Assembly (NCBI GenBank): GCA_902472555.1
Contig: CABROF010000004.1
Location: 1-55,860 of the forward strand
DNA: 55,860 nucleotides
Direction of reading: 5' to 3'
Origin: UMGS1851 sp900555605
Lineage (GTDB): Bacteria; Bacillota; Clostridia; UBA1212; UBA1255
Of this stretch, positions 24,141 to 32,911 are shown in pieces (position 1 is the first letter of the stretch; the number at the start of each line of letters is the position of its first letter). The notes below the pieces were generated by a model. It was not told where the DNA came from, searched no databases, and saw nothing but the letters and a program-made list of their open reading frames with translations. Made by a program: the position numbers and the translations under genes.

Positions 24141-25580
24141 GTGACGGAAGCACTTAGGAGGTATGTAGACAGCATAAAGCATAAAAAAATTGCAGTTCTG
24201 GGACTTGGCTTGAGCAATTTGGCATTGCTGCGCTTTTTAAAGGAAATCGGTGCGGCGCATATTACGGTGTTTGACCGGAATGACAGTGCGCATGCTGCCG
24301 CACAGGTACAGCGTCTATTAGAGGAGGGGAGCGTTTCAGCCTATCATTTAGGAGAAGACTACCTAAACAATATAGCAGAGGAACGCTGGGACGTGATTTT
24401 TAAAACACCGGTTATCCGACCGGACCTGCCGCAGCTGCTGGCGGCACAGGACGCCGGTGCTGAAGTGACATCCGAGATGGAAGTTTTTATGCGCTATTGT
24501 CCGGCCCGTATATATGGAATCACCGGAAGTGACGGCAAAACGACGACAACGACAGTGCTTCATAAGCTATTGTCAGCAGAAGGCGGAACTGTATATTTAG
24601 GCGGAAATATCGGAACTCCGCTGATCGACCGCCTCACAAAAATCCGGGAGCAGGACCGTGTTGTTGTGGAGCTGAGCAGCTTTCAGCTGATGCATATGCA
24701 TGTCAGCCCGGATGTTTCCGTTATAACGAACATTACGCCGAATCATCTGGATGTTCATAAAAATTACGAAGAATATATCGAGGCAAAGGAACAGATCTTC
24801 TGCCATCAAAGGCCGGAAGGCATTGTGGTGCTGAACTGCGGCAATGATCAGACACGCAGAATCTGCCATCGCCTGCTGCAGCACGGCGGCCATATCGTGC
24901 GCTGCTTTTCCGGTGCAGTACCGTTTCCGGAGGTGCCGGGACAGACGGACGGCTGCGCTTTTATTGAAAATGGGAGTCTGGTTTATCAGGGGAAAACGGA
25001 GTTCAGGCTTCCGCTTCAGGATATTTTGCTTCCGGGCATGCATAATGTTGAAAATTATATGGCGGCTGTCTGCGCCTGCGCGGATACGCTAAAGGCCCAG
25101 ACGCTTCAGGAGGTGGCCCGTACTTTTGGCGGCGTTGCGCATCGGATGGAATTTGTACGGGAACTGAACGGAGTAAAATACTACAACAGCTCTATTGACA
25201 GCAGCCCGAACCGAACGATTCATGCGTTAAGCGTTTTTTCACGCAGAGTTGTTTTAATTGCCGGCGGAAAAGATAAGAATATTCCCTATGATGCATTAGG
25301 GCCGGTTTTACTGGACCGCGTGCGCGTACTGATCCTAACCGGGCCAACGGCAGAGAAAATTGAAGCCGCCCTGAAAGCTGCTGCGGCACAAAGGGGGATC
25401 TCGGATCCTGATGTGACGGTGATCCGCTGTGAGGACTATTCCCAAGCGGTAGCTGCTGCATATCATGCCGCCGTTCCCGGAGAGGCTGTCGTTTTATCTC
25501 CTGCCAGTACCAGCTTCGACCAATTTAAAAATTTTGAGGAACGCGGCAGATGTTACAAAGATTTGGTGCAGGCATTGTAA
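24141..25580 (+). CDS. murD: UDP-N-acetylmuramoylalanine-D-glutamate ligase MurD
   Basis: 479 residues with a GTG start behind a strong AGGAGGT site. MurD adds D-glutamate to UDP-MurNAc-L-Ala in the cytoplasm. The N-terminal Rossmann-like domain opens with KIAVLGLGLSNLALLRFL; the ATP loop is GITGSDGKTTTTT; Mur-ligase marks include SSFQLMHM, NITPNHLDVHKNYEEYIEAK (with the metal/carbamate lysine region) and, in the C-terminal domain, YYNSSIDSSPNRTIHAL and SPASTSFDQFKNFEERG. MurD normally sits in the dcw cell-wall and division cluster; here it is alone, between threonine genes and a sugar-transport locus. Either this lineage has moved it or another murD exists in the genome. Confidence 0.95.
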   Translation: MTEALRRYVDSIKHKKIAVLGLGLSNLALLRFLKEIGAAHITVFDRNDSAHAAAQVQRLLEEGSVSAYHLGEDYLNNIAEERWDVIFKTPVIRPDLPQLLAAQDAGAEVTSEMEVFMRYCPARIYGITGSDGKTTTTTVLHKLLSAEGGTVYLGGNIGTPLIDRLTKIREQDRVVVELSSFQLMHMHVSPDVSVITNITPNHLDVHKNYEEYIEAKEQIFCHQRPEGIVVLNCGNDQTRRICHRLLQHGGHIVRCFSGAVPFPEVPGQTDGCAFIENGSLVYQGKTEFRLPLQDILLPGMHNVENYMAAVCACADTLKAQTLQEVARTFGGVAHRMEFVRELNGVKYYNSSIDSSPNRTIHALSVFSRRVVLIAGGKDKNIPYDALGPVLLDRVRVLILTGPTAEKIEAALKAAAAQRGISDPDVTVIRCEDYSQAVAAAYHAAVPGEAVVLSPASTSFDQFKNFEERGRCYKDLVQAL

Positions 25581-25650
25581 ATTTTTGTTTTTTATCACCA
25601 AGAAAGACACTTGTTTACATAACCGTAATAAATCCGGCGGAATTTGCTTG

Positions 25651-25679
25651 TTGACACTGTTGTACAAAAAATATATAAT
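25651..25679 (+). promoter_or_regulatory. consensus promoter of the ABC/DUF5696 locus
   Basis: TTGACA (25651-25656), 17-bp spacer, TATAAT (25674-25679): a perfect sigma-A-type match. A start near 25686 leaves a leader of about 95 nt before the ATG at 25782. T-rich DNA just after the murD stop (25584-25596) is not preceded by a clear hairpin. Confidence 0.85.
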
Positions 25680-25781
25680 TCTTTTGTTAAGATTGCCCAA
25701 CTCCGTGAACTTGCGGGGAAGGTCATTTCTTTTGCAGCGTTTTATCATAGTTCTTACAATATATTTTGGAAGGTTGAGCAT

Positions 25782-28700
25782 ATGAATAAGAAAAAGAAAA
25801 AGAAAATTATTCGTTATTCAATCATTTTGGGTGTTCTGGTGGTTTTGCTCGTTGTGGTTCTGGTTCTGAACAGCGACAAGAGCTCCTTGGCACGCCAATT
25901 TGATGTGGAGAACACGGATGAGATGGCGTTCAATCCGTTTATCTCCAATGAAAAAAGACTCGACAACAGTTTATTGGAATACGGAAAGGTATTGTCTAAA
26001 TATAGGGAATACAGAGAAAACGGCAATGCAAATTATCACAATTATACCGGTGAGCCGATTTCTTTGTCCGGAGAGCTCGATGCTGCGGCGAGCTCTGACT
26101 ATAAAGAGGACGAGAACGGAAAGCTGGTTTCCATACCGGTCCGGAAGTTTTCGGAGATGTCCGATTATGACTATCTTTCATACCCGGTTATGCAGTATAA
26201 CAGCGGGAAAGCCTTTATGACAGATTTTGAAGAGGCGCTTTATGTTTCCGCGAACACGACGACGCTGACGTATCATGTGAATGTACCGCAGTCTGGTTTG
26301 TATTCTCTGCAGATTGAATACTTAATGCTTGCCGGCAAAAATACCAACATGCTGGCAGGCTTGACCGTAAACGGAAAGCAGCCCTTTTTGGAATCCTCCT
26401 ATTTGGAACTGAAGCGTGCGTACGAATTTTATGATACGGATCTGATTGATGTAACCAACAATCAGATCCGTCCGAAGCAGCGGGAGGTTTATTTATGGCA
26501 GTCTGCCGTAATGTCTCATCCGGACGGTTTGTACCGGAATCCGTACCGTTTCTATTTGGCGGCCGGTGAGAATACGATTGTGCTGACCTTTTCAAGAGAA
26601 GCCGGCGTAATCGGCGATATCTCTTTAATTGCCCCTGTTGAGAATCCTACATATGACAGCTATCTGCAGCTGAATCAATTTTCTGACAGCAATATATATA
26701 ATAAGGATGCCAAGCAGATCCAATTTGAGGTTCCGGATTATATTTCCAATGTCGGTCTGCGCATGGAGTATGATGACAACTATTGCTCCGTACCTGCTTC
26801 TTATGATTATATCCACTATAATGTTTTCGGCGGGACGCGATGGAATTCGGGAGGTGATACCGTTTCCTGGTCTTTTGATGTTCCCAAAGGGGAAGCAGGC
26901 TGGTACCAGATCGGATTCCGCTATCAGACCTCTTTGACCTATGTTGTTTCCTATCGTGAGATCCGGATCAACGGAGAAATTCCCTTCCAAGAGATGGAGG
27001 AATACTGCTTTCCTTATTCTGACGGCTGGGTCGGCTCCGCGCTGAAGGATTCCGATCAGAATCCATATTTGTTTTATTTGAAAGAGGGGACCAACACGAT
27101 TACGATTACAAGTAAGGTTGGCCCGCTTCGTCATTCTCTACAAAAAATTGAAGAAGCAATGGATTCCATCTCGGAGCTGGTCAGAAAGGTTGTGCAGCTG
27201 ACCTCTTCTACGCGCAGTTCCTCGGGCGGTTATGTGGTCGATAAGAACCGGGACTGGGATCTGCAGCGTTATATTCCTGACATTCAGGAGCATGTCGAGA
27301 CGTATGCTGCCATATTTAAAGAATGCTACGCACAGATTCAGGAGGCAAACGGCGGTTATGCCCCTTATTACGCTTCCGCAGTGCAGGTTGCCCAAAAGCT
27401 ATTTGAATCGATATCAGAGGATCTGGAGACGATGCCCAGTTCTTTGAACGAGATTACAAACGCGCAGACCGGTCTGAGCAACACGCTTGTTTCTATTAAG
27501 GATCAGCCGATGGCGATTGACTATATGATTTTATCTGGTTCCGGATATGATTACTCTTCGGCCAGAAGTAATTTCTGGCAGGGACTGTATGTGGGCATCC
27601 GGCGGTTCTACTGGTCATGGGTAAAGGATTATTCCATGATCGGCGTGCGTGATGATGCGCTGAATGCAGAAAAGGAAATTACGGTTTACGTTTCAAGAGG
27701 CCGTGAGCACGTTGATATCATGCGCAATCTGATCAGTGAACAGTTTACGCCGAATACGGGCATTAAAGTAAATGTTAATATGGTCGCTGGTTCTTCGGAA
27801 GGCTTGATTATGCAGCGGTATGTTGCAGGTACGGCGCCGGACGTGGCCATTTCCATCGGTGTCGGAACCCCGTTTGAATTTGCGATCCGCGGCGCGCTGC
27901 TTCCTCTGAACGATTTGGACCGGGACGGCGTGGATGATAATCCGGAATTCTATGAACTGGCAAAAAGCGAATATTACTGGAGAGACGGACAGGGGGGCGC
28001 ATTTGAACCTTTCAAGTATCGGGGGGATTATTACGGCTTCCCTGAGACGCAGAACTGGGTTGCGCTTTTCTATCGGACCGATATTATGGAAGAACTTGAT
28101 CTTGATGTTCCGAACACATGGGATGACGTTTATTCTATTTTGCCTGTGCTGCAGGAAGCAGGGTATGATTTCTGCCATAACTACGGTGTAGGCGGATACA
28201 CGCCGTTCCTGTATCAGTACGGCGGAGACCTGTATGACATAGACGGTATGACTTCGGCGCTCAATACGAACGCGGCATATCTTGCGTTCCGTGAATATGC
28301 GGATCTGTATCTGAAATATAATGTTGTGTATCAGGCGAATTTTTATATGCGCTTTAAGTCAGGCGAGATGCCCATCGGTATCGGTGACATGGCATTGTAT
28401 TGTCAGCTGAATTATTCCGCTCCGGAACTGGCGGGCAAGTGGGCCATGGCGCCTGTTCCCGGCCATTATCTGGATGGAGAACTTGTGCGTGATTACTCCG
28501 GGGTTGCAACCAGCAGTATCATTATCAGTTCTACAAAATATCCGCAGGAGTCCTGGGAATTCCTGAAGTGGTGGCATTCAGCAGATGTACAGGCGGAGTA
28601 CGGCAGAGAAGTGGAGGCGACCTTTGGGGTGGCTTCGCGCTGGAATCCGGCGAATCGCCTGGCGGTGGAGCAGTTGCCGTATACGGCGGAGGAGTTGTCC

Positions 28701-28931
28701 GTAATATTGGCGCAGTGGGATTATTTACGCGAAAGTCCGAACGTTATGGGCGGCTATTATACCTCCCGTTATTTGCTCACGGCGCTGAATCAAACCGTTC
28801 TTCAGGGAGCCAACGCGCGGTTCTCTCTGGAGGATGCGATTAAAGAGATCAACAAAGAGATGGAACGTAAGCAAGAAGAATTCGGTATTACTGATACGGT
28901 GCTGCGCGATCCTTCTGCGTTGGCGGGATAA
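25782..28931 (+). CDS. membrane-anchored multidomain ABC solute-binding protein
   Basis: 1049 residues from the ATG at 25782 (GGAAGG upstream); the longer frame would start before the leader. After a Lys-rich start a single hydrophobic helix (about 10-30) would anchor it with the rest outside. About 125-270 (TLTYHVNVPQSGLYSLQIEY, VNGKQPF) and 305-450 (VSWSFDVPKGEAGWYQIGFR, IRINGEIPF, EGTNTITI) look like two beta-sandwich carbohydrate-binding-type modules. A helical segment covers 455-570. From about 630 (EITVYVSRGREHVDIMRNLI) to the end is a sugar-type solute-binding domain with TAPDVAISIG, NTWDDVYSILPVLQ and SWEFLKWWHSADVQAEYG. Ordinary binding proteins have about 420-450 residues, so this one is more than twice the size. 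Two permease genes follow at once. The substrate is probably a glycan, by inference. Confidence 0.8.
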   Translation: MNKKKKKKIIRYSIILGVLVVLLVVVLVLNSDKSSLARQFDVENTDEMAFNPFISNEKRLDNSLLEYGKVLSKYREYRENGNANYHNYTGEPISLSGELDAAASSDYKEDENGKLVSIPVRKFSEMSDYDYLSYPVMQYNSGKAFMTDFEEALYVSANTTTLTYHVNVPQSGLYSLQIEYLMLAGKNTNMLAGLTVNGKQPFLESSYLELKRAYEFYDTDLIDVTNNQIRPKQREVYLWQSAVMSHPDGLYRNPYRFYLAAGENTIVLTFSREAGVIGDISLIAPVENPTYDSYLQLNQFSDSNIYNKDAKQIQFEVPDYISNVGLRMEYDDNYCSVPASYDYIHYNVFGGTRWNSGGDTVSWSFDVPKGEAGWYQIGFRYQTSLTYVVSYREIRINGEIPFQEMEEYCFPYSDGWVGSALKDSDQNPYLFYLKEGTNTITITSKVGPLRHSLQKIEEAMDSISELVRKVVQLTSSTRSSSGGYVVDKNRDWDLQRYIPDIQEHVETYAAIFKECYAQIQEANGGYAPYYASAVQVAQKLFESISEDLETMPSSLNEITNAQTGLSNTLVSIKDQPMAIDYMILSGSGYDYSSARSNFWQGLYVGIRRFYWSWVKDYSMIGVRDDALNAEKEITVYVSRGREHVDIMRNLISEQFTPNTGIKVNVNMVAGSSEGLIMQRYVAGTAPDVAISIGVGTPFEFAIRGALLPLNDLDRDGVDDNPEFYELAKSEYYWRDGQGGAFEPFKYRGDYYGFPETQNWVALFYRTDIMEELDLDVPNTWDDVYSILPVLQEAGYDFCHNYGVGGYTPFLYQYGGDLYDIDGMTSALNTNAAYLAFREYADLYLKYNVVYQANFYMRFKSGEMPIGIGDMALYCQLNYSAPELAGKWAMAPVPGHYLDGELVRDYSGVATSSIIISSTKYPQESWEFLKWWHSADVQAEYGREVEATFGVASRWNPANRLAVEQLPYTAEELSVILAQWDYLRESPNVMGGYYTSRYLLTALNQTVLQGANARFSLEDAIKEINKEMERKQEEFGITDTVLRDPSALAG

Positions 28932-28954
28932 AGATAAAGGGGGAGTATTTAGAA

Positions 28955-29932
28955 ATGAAACAGGATCTGGAGAAAAGCCCGAAGGAAAAGAGGCCGGCCG
29001 CGCCGAAAAAGCGTTTCTTCAATGTGGAGAAACGCTTCGGGTACACCATGCACGAGATCTGGGCACATAAGATGTCGTATGGGCTGTTGGCACCTTTCTT
29101 TATCATTTTTATTATTTTTACTTTGCTTCCGTTGCTGGCATCCACTGTACTGAGCTTCTTTTATTGGAATATATTTGAGACGCCGGTTTTTACGGGATGG
29201 GAAAACTATGTGTATTTGTTTGTAGATGATGCGCTGTTTCTGAAGGCCTTCAGCAATACGCTCTTTTACGCGGTGATCGTTGGTCCTACGGCATATATCG
29301 CTTCTTACTTTTTTGCATGGTTTATCAATCAGGTGCCTTCTAAAATCCGGCCGGTTTATACATTGGCGTTTTTCGCGCCTTCCCTGACCAGCGGTATTGC
29401 GATGTCAGTTGTTTGGCTCGTTTTATTCTCAAACGACAGCGTGGGGTATCTGAATGCGCTGCTGCTGAATTTAGGCTTTATTTATGAGCCGATTAAGTGG
29501 CTTTCCGATGTGAACCTTATTATGCCGGTTATCATTATCGTTTCTCTTTGGTCCAGCTTGGGAACCGGCTTCCTGTCTTTTGTTGCAGGCTTTACAAATG
29601 TTGATAAAGAGCTTTATGATGCCGCTGCTGTCGATGGGGTAACTTCACGGTTCCAGCGTCTGCTGTATGTGGACATTCCGCAGACCATGCCGCAGCTGCT
29701 GTTTGCCGCTGTCCTGCAGATCACAAGCTCCTTTACGGTGGGCGCCATCAGCCAGACGCTGGTCGGCCATCCCAGTCCGGAAGATGCGGGTCTTACCATT
29801 ATGCTGCATCTGAATGACTATTCCGGTCAGCGGTTTGAGGTTGGGTATGCCTCTGCAATTGCTGTCGTACTGTCCGTTTTGATATTGGGACTCGGCCGCG
29901 TATGTTTCAAAGTTTTATCGGATAAGGAGTGA
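28955..29932 (+). CDS. sugar ABC transporter permease (MalF/UgpA type), pair 1
   Basis: 325 residues. The N-terminal 45 residues are cytoplasmic and Lys/Pro-rich; six hydrophobic helices follow. The ABC permease coupling loop is ELYDAAAVDGVTSRFQRLLYVDIPQ (EAA-like loop: AAAVDG, P), the site where an ATPase would dock. It lies 23 bp after the large binding protein, with AAGGGGGAG upstream, and 7 bp before the second permease. Typical CUT1-type heterodimeric sugar importer subunit. No ATPase gene occurs in the locus. Confidence 0.92.
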   Translation: MKQDLEKSPKEKRPAAPKKRFFNVEKRFGYTMHEIWAHKMSYGLLAPFFIIFIIFTLLPLLASTVLSFFYWNIFETPVFTGWENYVYLFVDDALFLKAFSNTLFYAVIVGPTAYIASYFFAWFINQVPSKIRPVYTLAFFAPSLTSGIAMSVVWLVLFSNDSVGYLNALLLNLGFIYEPIKWLSDVNLIMPVIIIVSLWSSLGTGFLSFVAGFTNVDKELYDAAAVDGVTSRFQRLLYVDIPQTMPQLLFAAVLQITSSFTVGAISQTLVGHPSPEDAGLTIMLHLNDYSGQRFEVGYASAIAVVLSVLILGLGRVCFKVLSDKE

Positions 29933-29939
29933 TACGAAT

Positions 29940-30809
29940 ATGCTGCAGGTTGATGTCGATTATCTAAAACGAGCGAAGAAGAGAAAGGACTATGCAGGAC
30001 GTGTTATCCTGGTCTTTCTTACACTGGCGGGTCTGGTTTCTCTTTTACCGTTAATCTATCTTTTTACGACGGCGTTTAAGCCGCCGGAGGAATTGTTCCT
30101 GTATCCGCCAAAATTTTTTGTAACGAACCCTACAACTAAGAACTTTTCGGACTTATCCGCGGTTACGGCAAACAGCATAGTCCCCTTCAGCAGGTATCTG
30201 TTCAACACGGTTCTGATTACGGTTGCGTATATCTTCTGCTTGGTCTGGGTTGTGACAATGGCGTGCTATCCGCTGTCCAAACATAATTTTCCCGGCAGAA
30301 AGGGTTTGTTTTCCCTGGTTCAGGTGGCGCTGATGTTTATTGCCGGCGCAGCGGCGATCCCTTCCTATTTAATTATTACATGGCTGGGAATCGATAATAC
30401 ATATCTTGTTTATATTATTCCGGGTTTGGCAAACTGTACCTGCCTGTTCCTGATGAAGCAGTTCCTGGATCAGGTGCCGAATGAGATTTTTGAGGCCGGA
30501 AAAATCGACGGCGCTTCAGAATGGCAGTTGTATACGAAAATTGCGCTGCCGCTTCTGAAAAACGCCCAGGCGACGGTAATCATTTTGACCTTCGGCGGTA
30601 TATGGGGCGATGCGGCGACTTCCACGACGTACATATATGAAGAACAGTTGCGTACGCTGGCATTCTTCATGGGGACCATCGGAGGCGGAATCGCCAGAAC
30701 AGGCGCCAGCGCAGCTTCCGCGCTGATTATGACGCTGCCGAGTATTATCATTTTTATTATCCAGCAGAGCCGTGTCATGGATACCATGGCCCATTCCGGC
30801 ATTAAATAA
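29940..30809 (+). CDS. carbohydrate ABC transporter permease (MalG/UgpE type), pair 1
   Basis: 289 residues, partner of the preceding permease. Six hydrophobic segments: the first starts at VILVFLTLAGLVSLLPLIYL. TTAFKPPEELFLYPP after helix 1 is typical of the MalG type. The coupling loop is EIFEAGKIDGASEWQLYTKI followed by ALPLLKN. Starts 7 bp after the previous stop with AAGGAG upstream. The next gene begins 14 bp on, so this is one operon. Confidence 0.92.
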   Translation: MLQVDVDYLKRAKKRKDYAGRVILVFLTLAGLVSLLPLIYLFTTAFKPPEELFLYPPKFFVTNPTTKNFSDLSAVTANSIVPFSRYLFNTVLITVAYIFCLVWVVTMACYPLSKHNFPGRKGLFSLVQVALMFIAGAAAIPSYLIITWLGIDNTYLVYIIPGLANCTCLFLMKQFLDQVPNEIFEAGKIDGASEWQLYTKIALPLLKNAQATVIILTFGGIWGDAATSTTYIYEEQLRTLAFFMGTIGGGIARTGASAASALIMTLPSIIIFIIQQSRVMDTMAHSGIK

Positions 30810-30823
30810 GGAGGGACAGCGAA

Positions 30824-32911
30824 ATGAAAATAAAAAGACTGATTTCTCTTATCCTGTTGTTCGGCTTTGTATTTTCAATGGGAGTTGCATCAACGGCAGC
30901 CACGCCGTATGCGAACTATTATTTGTTGGAAAGCGATTTTGCGTTGCCGATTCCGGCTGCATATGAATGTATCAAAGTCATTGACTTCAAAACAAAAGAA
31001 GAGGGCCGTCTCAGTGCGCCGGAGGATTTGTTTATTGATGAGAATGACAGGATTTACGTTGCGGATACCAAAAACAATAGAATTGTCGTATTGAATGCAG
31101 ATCATACGTTTGCGTTTGAAATATCGGGCAGCGGAACGTATGAAGAAGGGGATATGGCTGCATTGAAGGAACCGAGAGGCGTATATGTGGATTCTGACGG
31201 TACGATCTTGGTTGCGGACTCCGGTAATGCAAGACTTGTTGAGTTTACAAAGTACGGAAACTTCCGGTATTCCTATTCAACGCCTGACAGTGAAATTTTA
31301 TCGGATGATTTTACTTACAGTCCCCATAAAGTTGCAAAAGACAGCCGCGGGTATATCTATGTGGCCTCTACCGGTGAATATAAAGGTATTATTATGCTGG
31401 GATCCGACGGCGTATTCCGTCAGTACTACGGCGCCAATAAAGTCAATCTGAGTTTATGGGATTCTATTGCGCGCGTTTTGTTCAGCCGTGAGGACCGGTT
31501 GGGTAAAATTGTAAATCTCCCTTATACCTTTAACAATATATACGCCGGAAATGACGGCTATGTCTACGCCACCACCACCGGTCTGAATGCTTCTCAGGTG
31601 CGGAAAATTAATTCTGCCGGTTCGGACGCGCAGTATGCGGGCTATGATTTTACTGACCAGAGCCTTATGCTGTATAACACAGTCAAGCAGAACTTCACGG
31701 ATGTGGCGGTGGATAAATACAATAACATGTATGTATTAGATCAGACCTACGGCCGTATTTATGAGTATGATGAATGGGGACAGAACCTTTTTGTGTTCGG
31801 TACCAACGGACTTGGCTACGGCCAGTTTTCCACCCCGACTTCCATCGCTGTGGATTCCCAGGGACGCTTATATGTATTAAATCAGGGCGCGGGCACGATC
31901 TCTGTTTTTGCGGCGACGGAGTTTGCAAGTCTGGTGCACGAGGCTAATTACTTGTATTCTGAAGGCCAATACGATGCTTCCAAGCCTTTATGGCAAGAAA
32001 TACTGAACAAAAACAATTATTATACGCTGGCATTGAGAAGTATGGGCGAGATCGAAATGCGGAAGGAGAATTATGATGCTGCAAGCGATTACTTCTATAC
32101 CGCGGAGGACCCGACGCTTGTTTCAGAGGCGTTTAATGAAATCAGAACACTGTTTTTAAAGAATAATTTTTCAATTATTGCCAGTGTGGTAGTTGTTGTG
32201 CTGGTGGCCTGGGTGGTCTTTTTAAGCATTAAAAGGAATCGGAGACGAAAATATGGTGTTCCGCCGGAGAAGCATAATTTTATGACGCCTGTAAAGCATT
32301 TCTTTAAGAAAACAAAGCAGGTGGCCTTCCATCCCATTGATGGGTTTGAGGGCATTCGATATGAGGGACAGGGCTTTTATCGGGATGCATTCGGAATTAT
32401 GCTGCTTTATGTGATTGTATCGATTGCTTCCGCTTACTTGACCAGCTTTGTTTATCGAGGCGGCACGCCGCTTTCCATGATCGATCCCCTGCAGATTATA
32501 TATATGTGCCTGCTTCCGTGGATTGTGGTTTGTGTGGTAAATTACGGCGTGACCACCATTATGTATGGGGAAGGCCGCTTCCGGGATGTTATCATCGGCG
32601 GCGCTTACTGTCATGTTCCGCTGATGTATCTGCTGCTTCCCTTCGCTTTGCTGACACATCTTCTGACTCTGAATGAAGCGTCCCTGTTTAATCTTGCACA
32701 GGTCATTATTTATATCTGGGTCGTGCTGCTGGTATATTTCTGTATAAAGGGTGTACATGGCTTCCATCCTGTAAAAGCATTTGTGGTATTTTTCCTTACG
32801 CTGGTCGGTGTCGTCGCGGTAGCGCTGCTGTTTATGATCGTATACGGCCTGGCAGAGCAAATGTTCGATTTCATCATTCAATTTGGTAAGGAGTTGAGCT
32901 ATCTTGTTTAA
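30824..32911 (+). CDS. secreted/membrane NHL-repeat protein with C-terminal YIP1-type domain
   Basis: 695 residues. A signal peptide (LISLILLFGFVFSMGVAS) leads to an extracellular NHL-type beta-propeller (about 45-360) with repeated D-x-x-G-x-I/L-Y-V-A-D-x-x-N-x-R units: DENDRIYVADTKNNRIVVL, DSDGTILVADSGNARLVEF, DKYNNMYVLDQTYGRIYEY, DSQGRLYVLNQGAGTISVF. Residues about 370-430 resemble one or two TPR-like helical pairs. One membrane helix (about 445-465) leads to a short basic stretch, and about 490-690 contains five or so hydrophobic helices matching the YIP1 family (FEGIRYEGQGFYRDAFGIM). The combination of propeller outside and YIP1 inside suggests a sensor or scaffold; function is unknown. 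Its stop overlaps the next start. Confidence 0.8.
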   Translation: MKIKRLISLILLFGFVFSMGVASTAATPYANYYLLESDFALPIPAAYECIKVIDFKTKEEGRLSAPEDLFIDENDRIYVADTKNNRIVVLNADHTFAFEISGSGTYEEGDMAALKEPRGVYVDSDGTILVADSGNARLVEFTKYGNFRYSYSTPDSEILSDDFTYSPHKVAKDSRGYIYVASTGEYKGIIMLGSDGVFRQYYGANKVNLSLWDSIARVLFSREDRLGKIVNLPYTFNNIYAGNDGYVYATTTGLNASQVRKINSAGSDAQYAGYDFTDQSLMLYNTVKQNFTDVAVDKYNNMYVLDQTYGRIYEYDEWGQNLFVFGTNGLGYGQFSTPTSIAVDSQGRLYVLNQGAGTISVFAATEFASLVHEANYLYSEGQYDASKPLWQEILNKNNYYTLALRSMGEIEMRKENYDAASDYFYTAEDPTLVSEAFNEIRTLFLKNNFSIIASVVVVVLVAWVVFLSIKRNRRRKYGVPPEKHNFMTPVKHFFKKTKQVAFHPIDGFEGIRYEGQGFYRDAFGIMLLYVIVSIASAYLTSFVYRGGTPLSMIDPLQIIYMCLLPWIVVCVVNYGVTTIMYGEGRFRDVIIGGAYCHVPLMYLLLPFALLTHLLTLNEASLFNLAQVIIYIWVVLLVYFCIKGVHGFHPVKAFVVFFLTLVGVVAVALLFMIVYGLAEQMFDFIIQFGKELSYLV

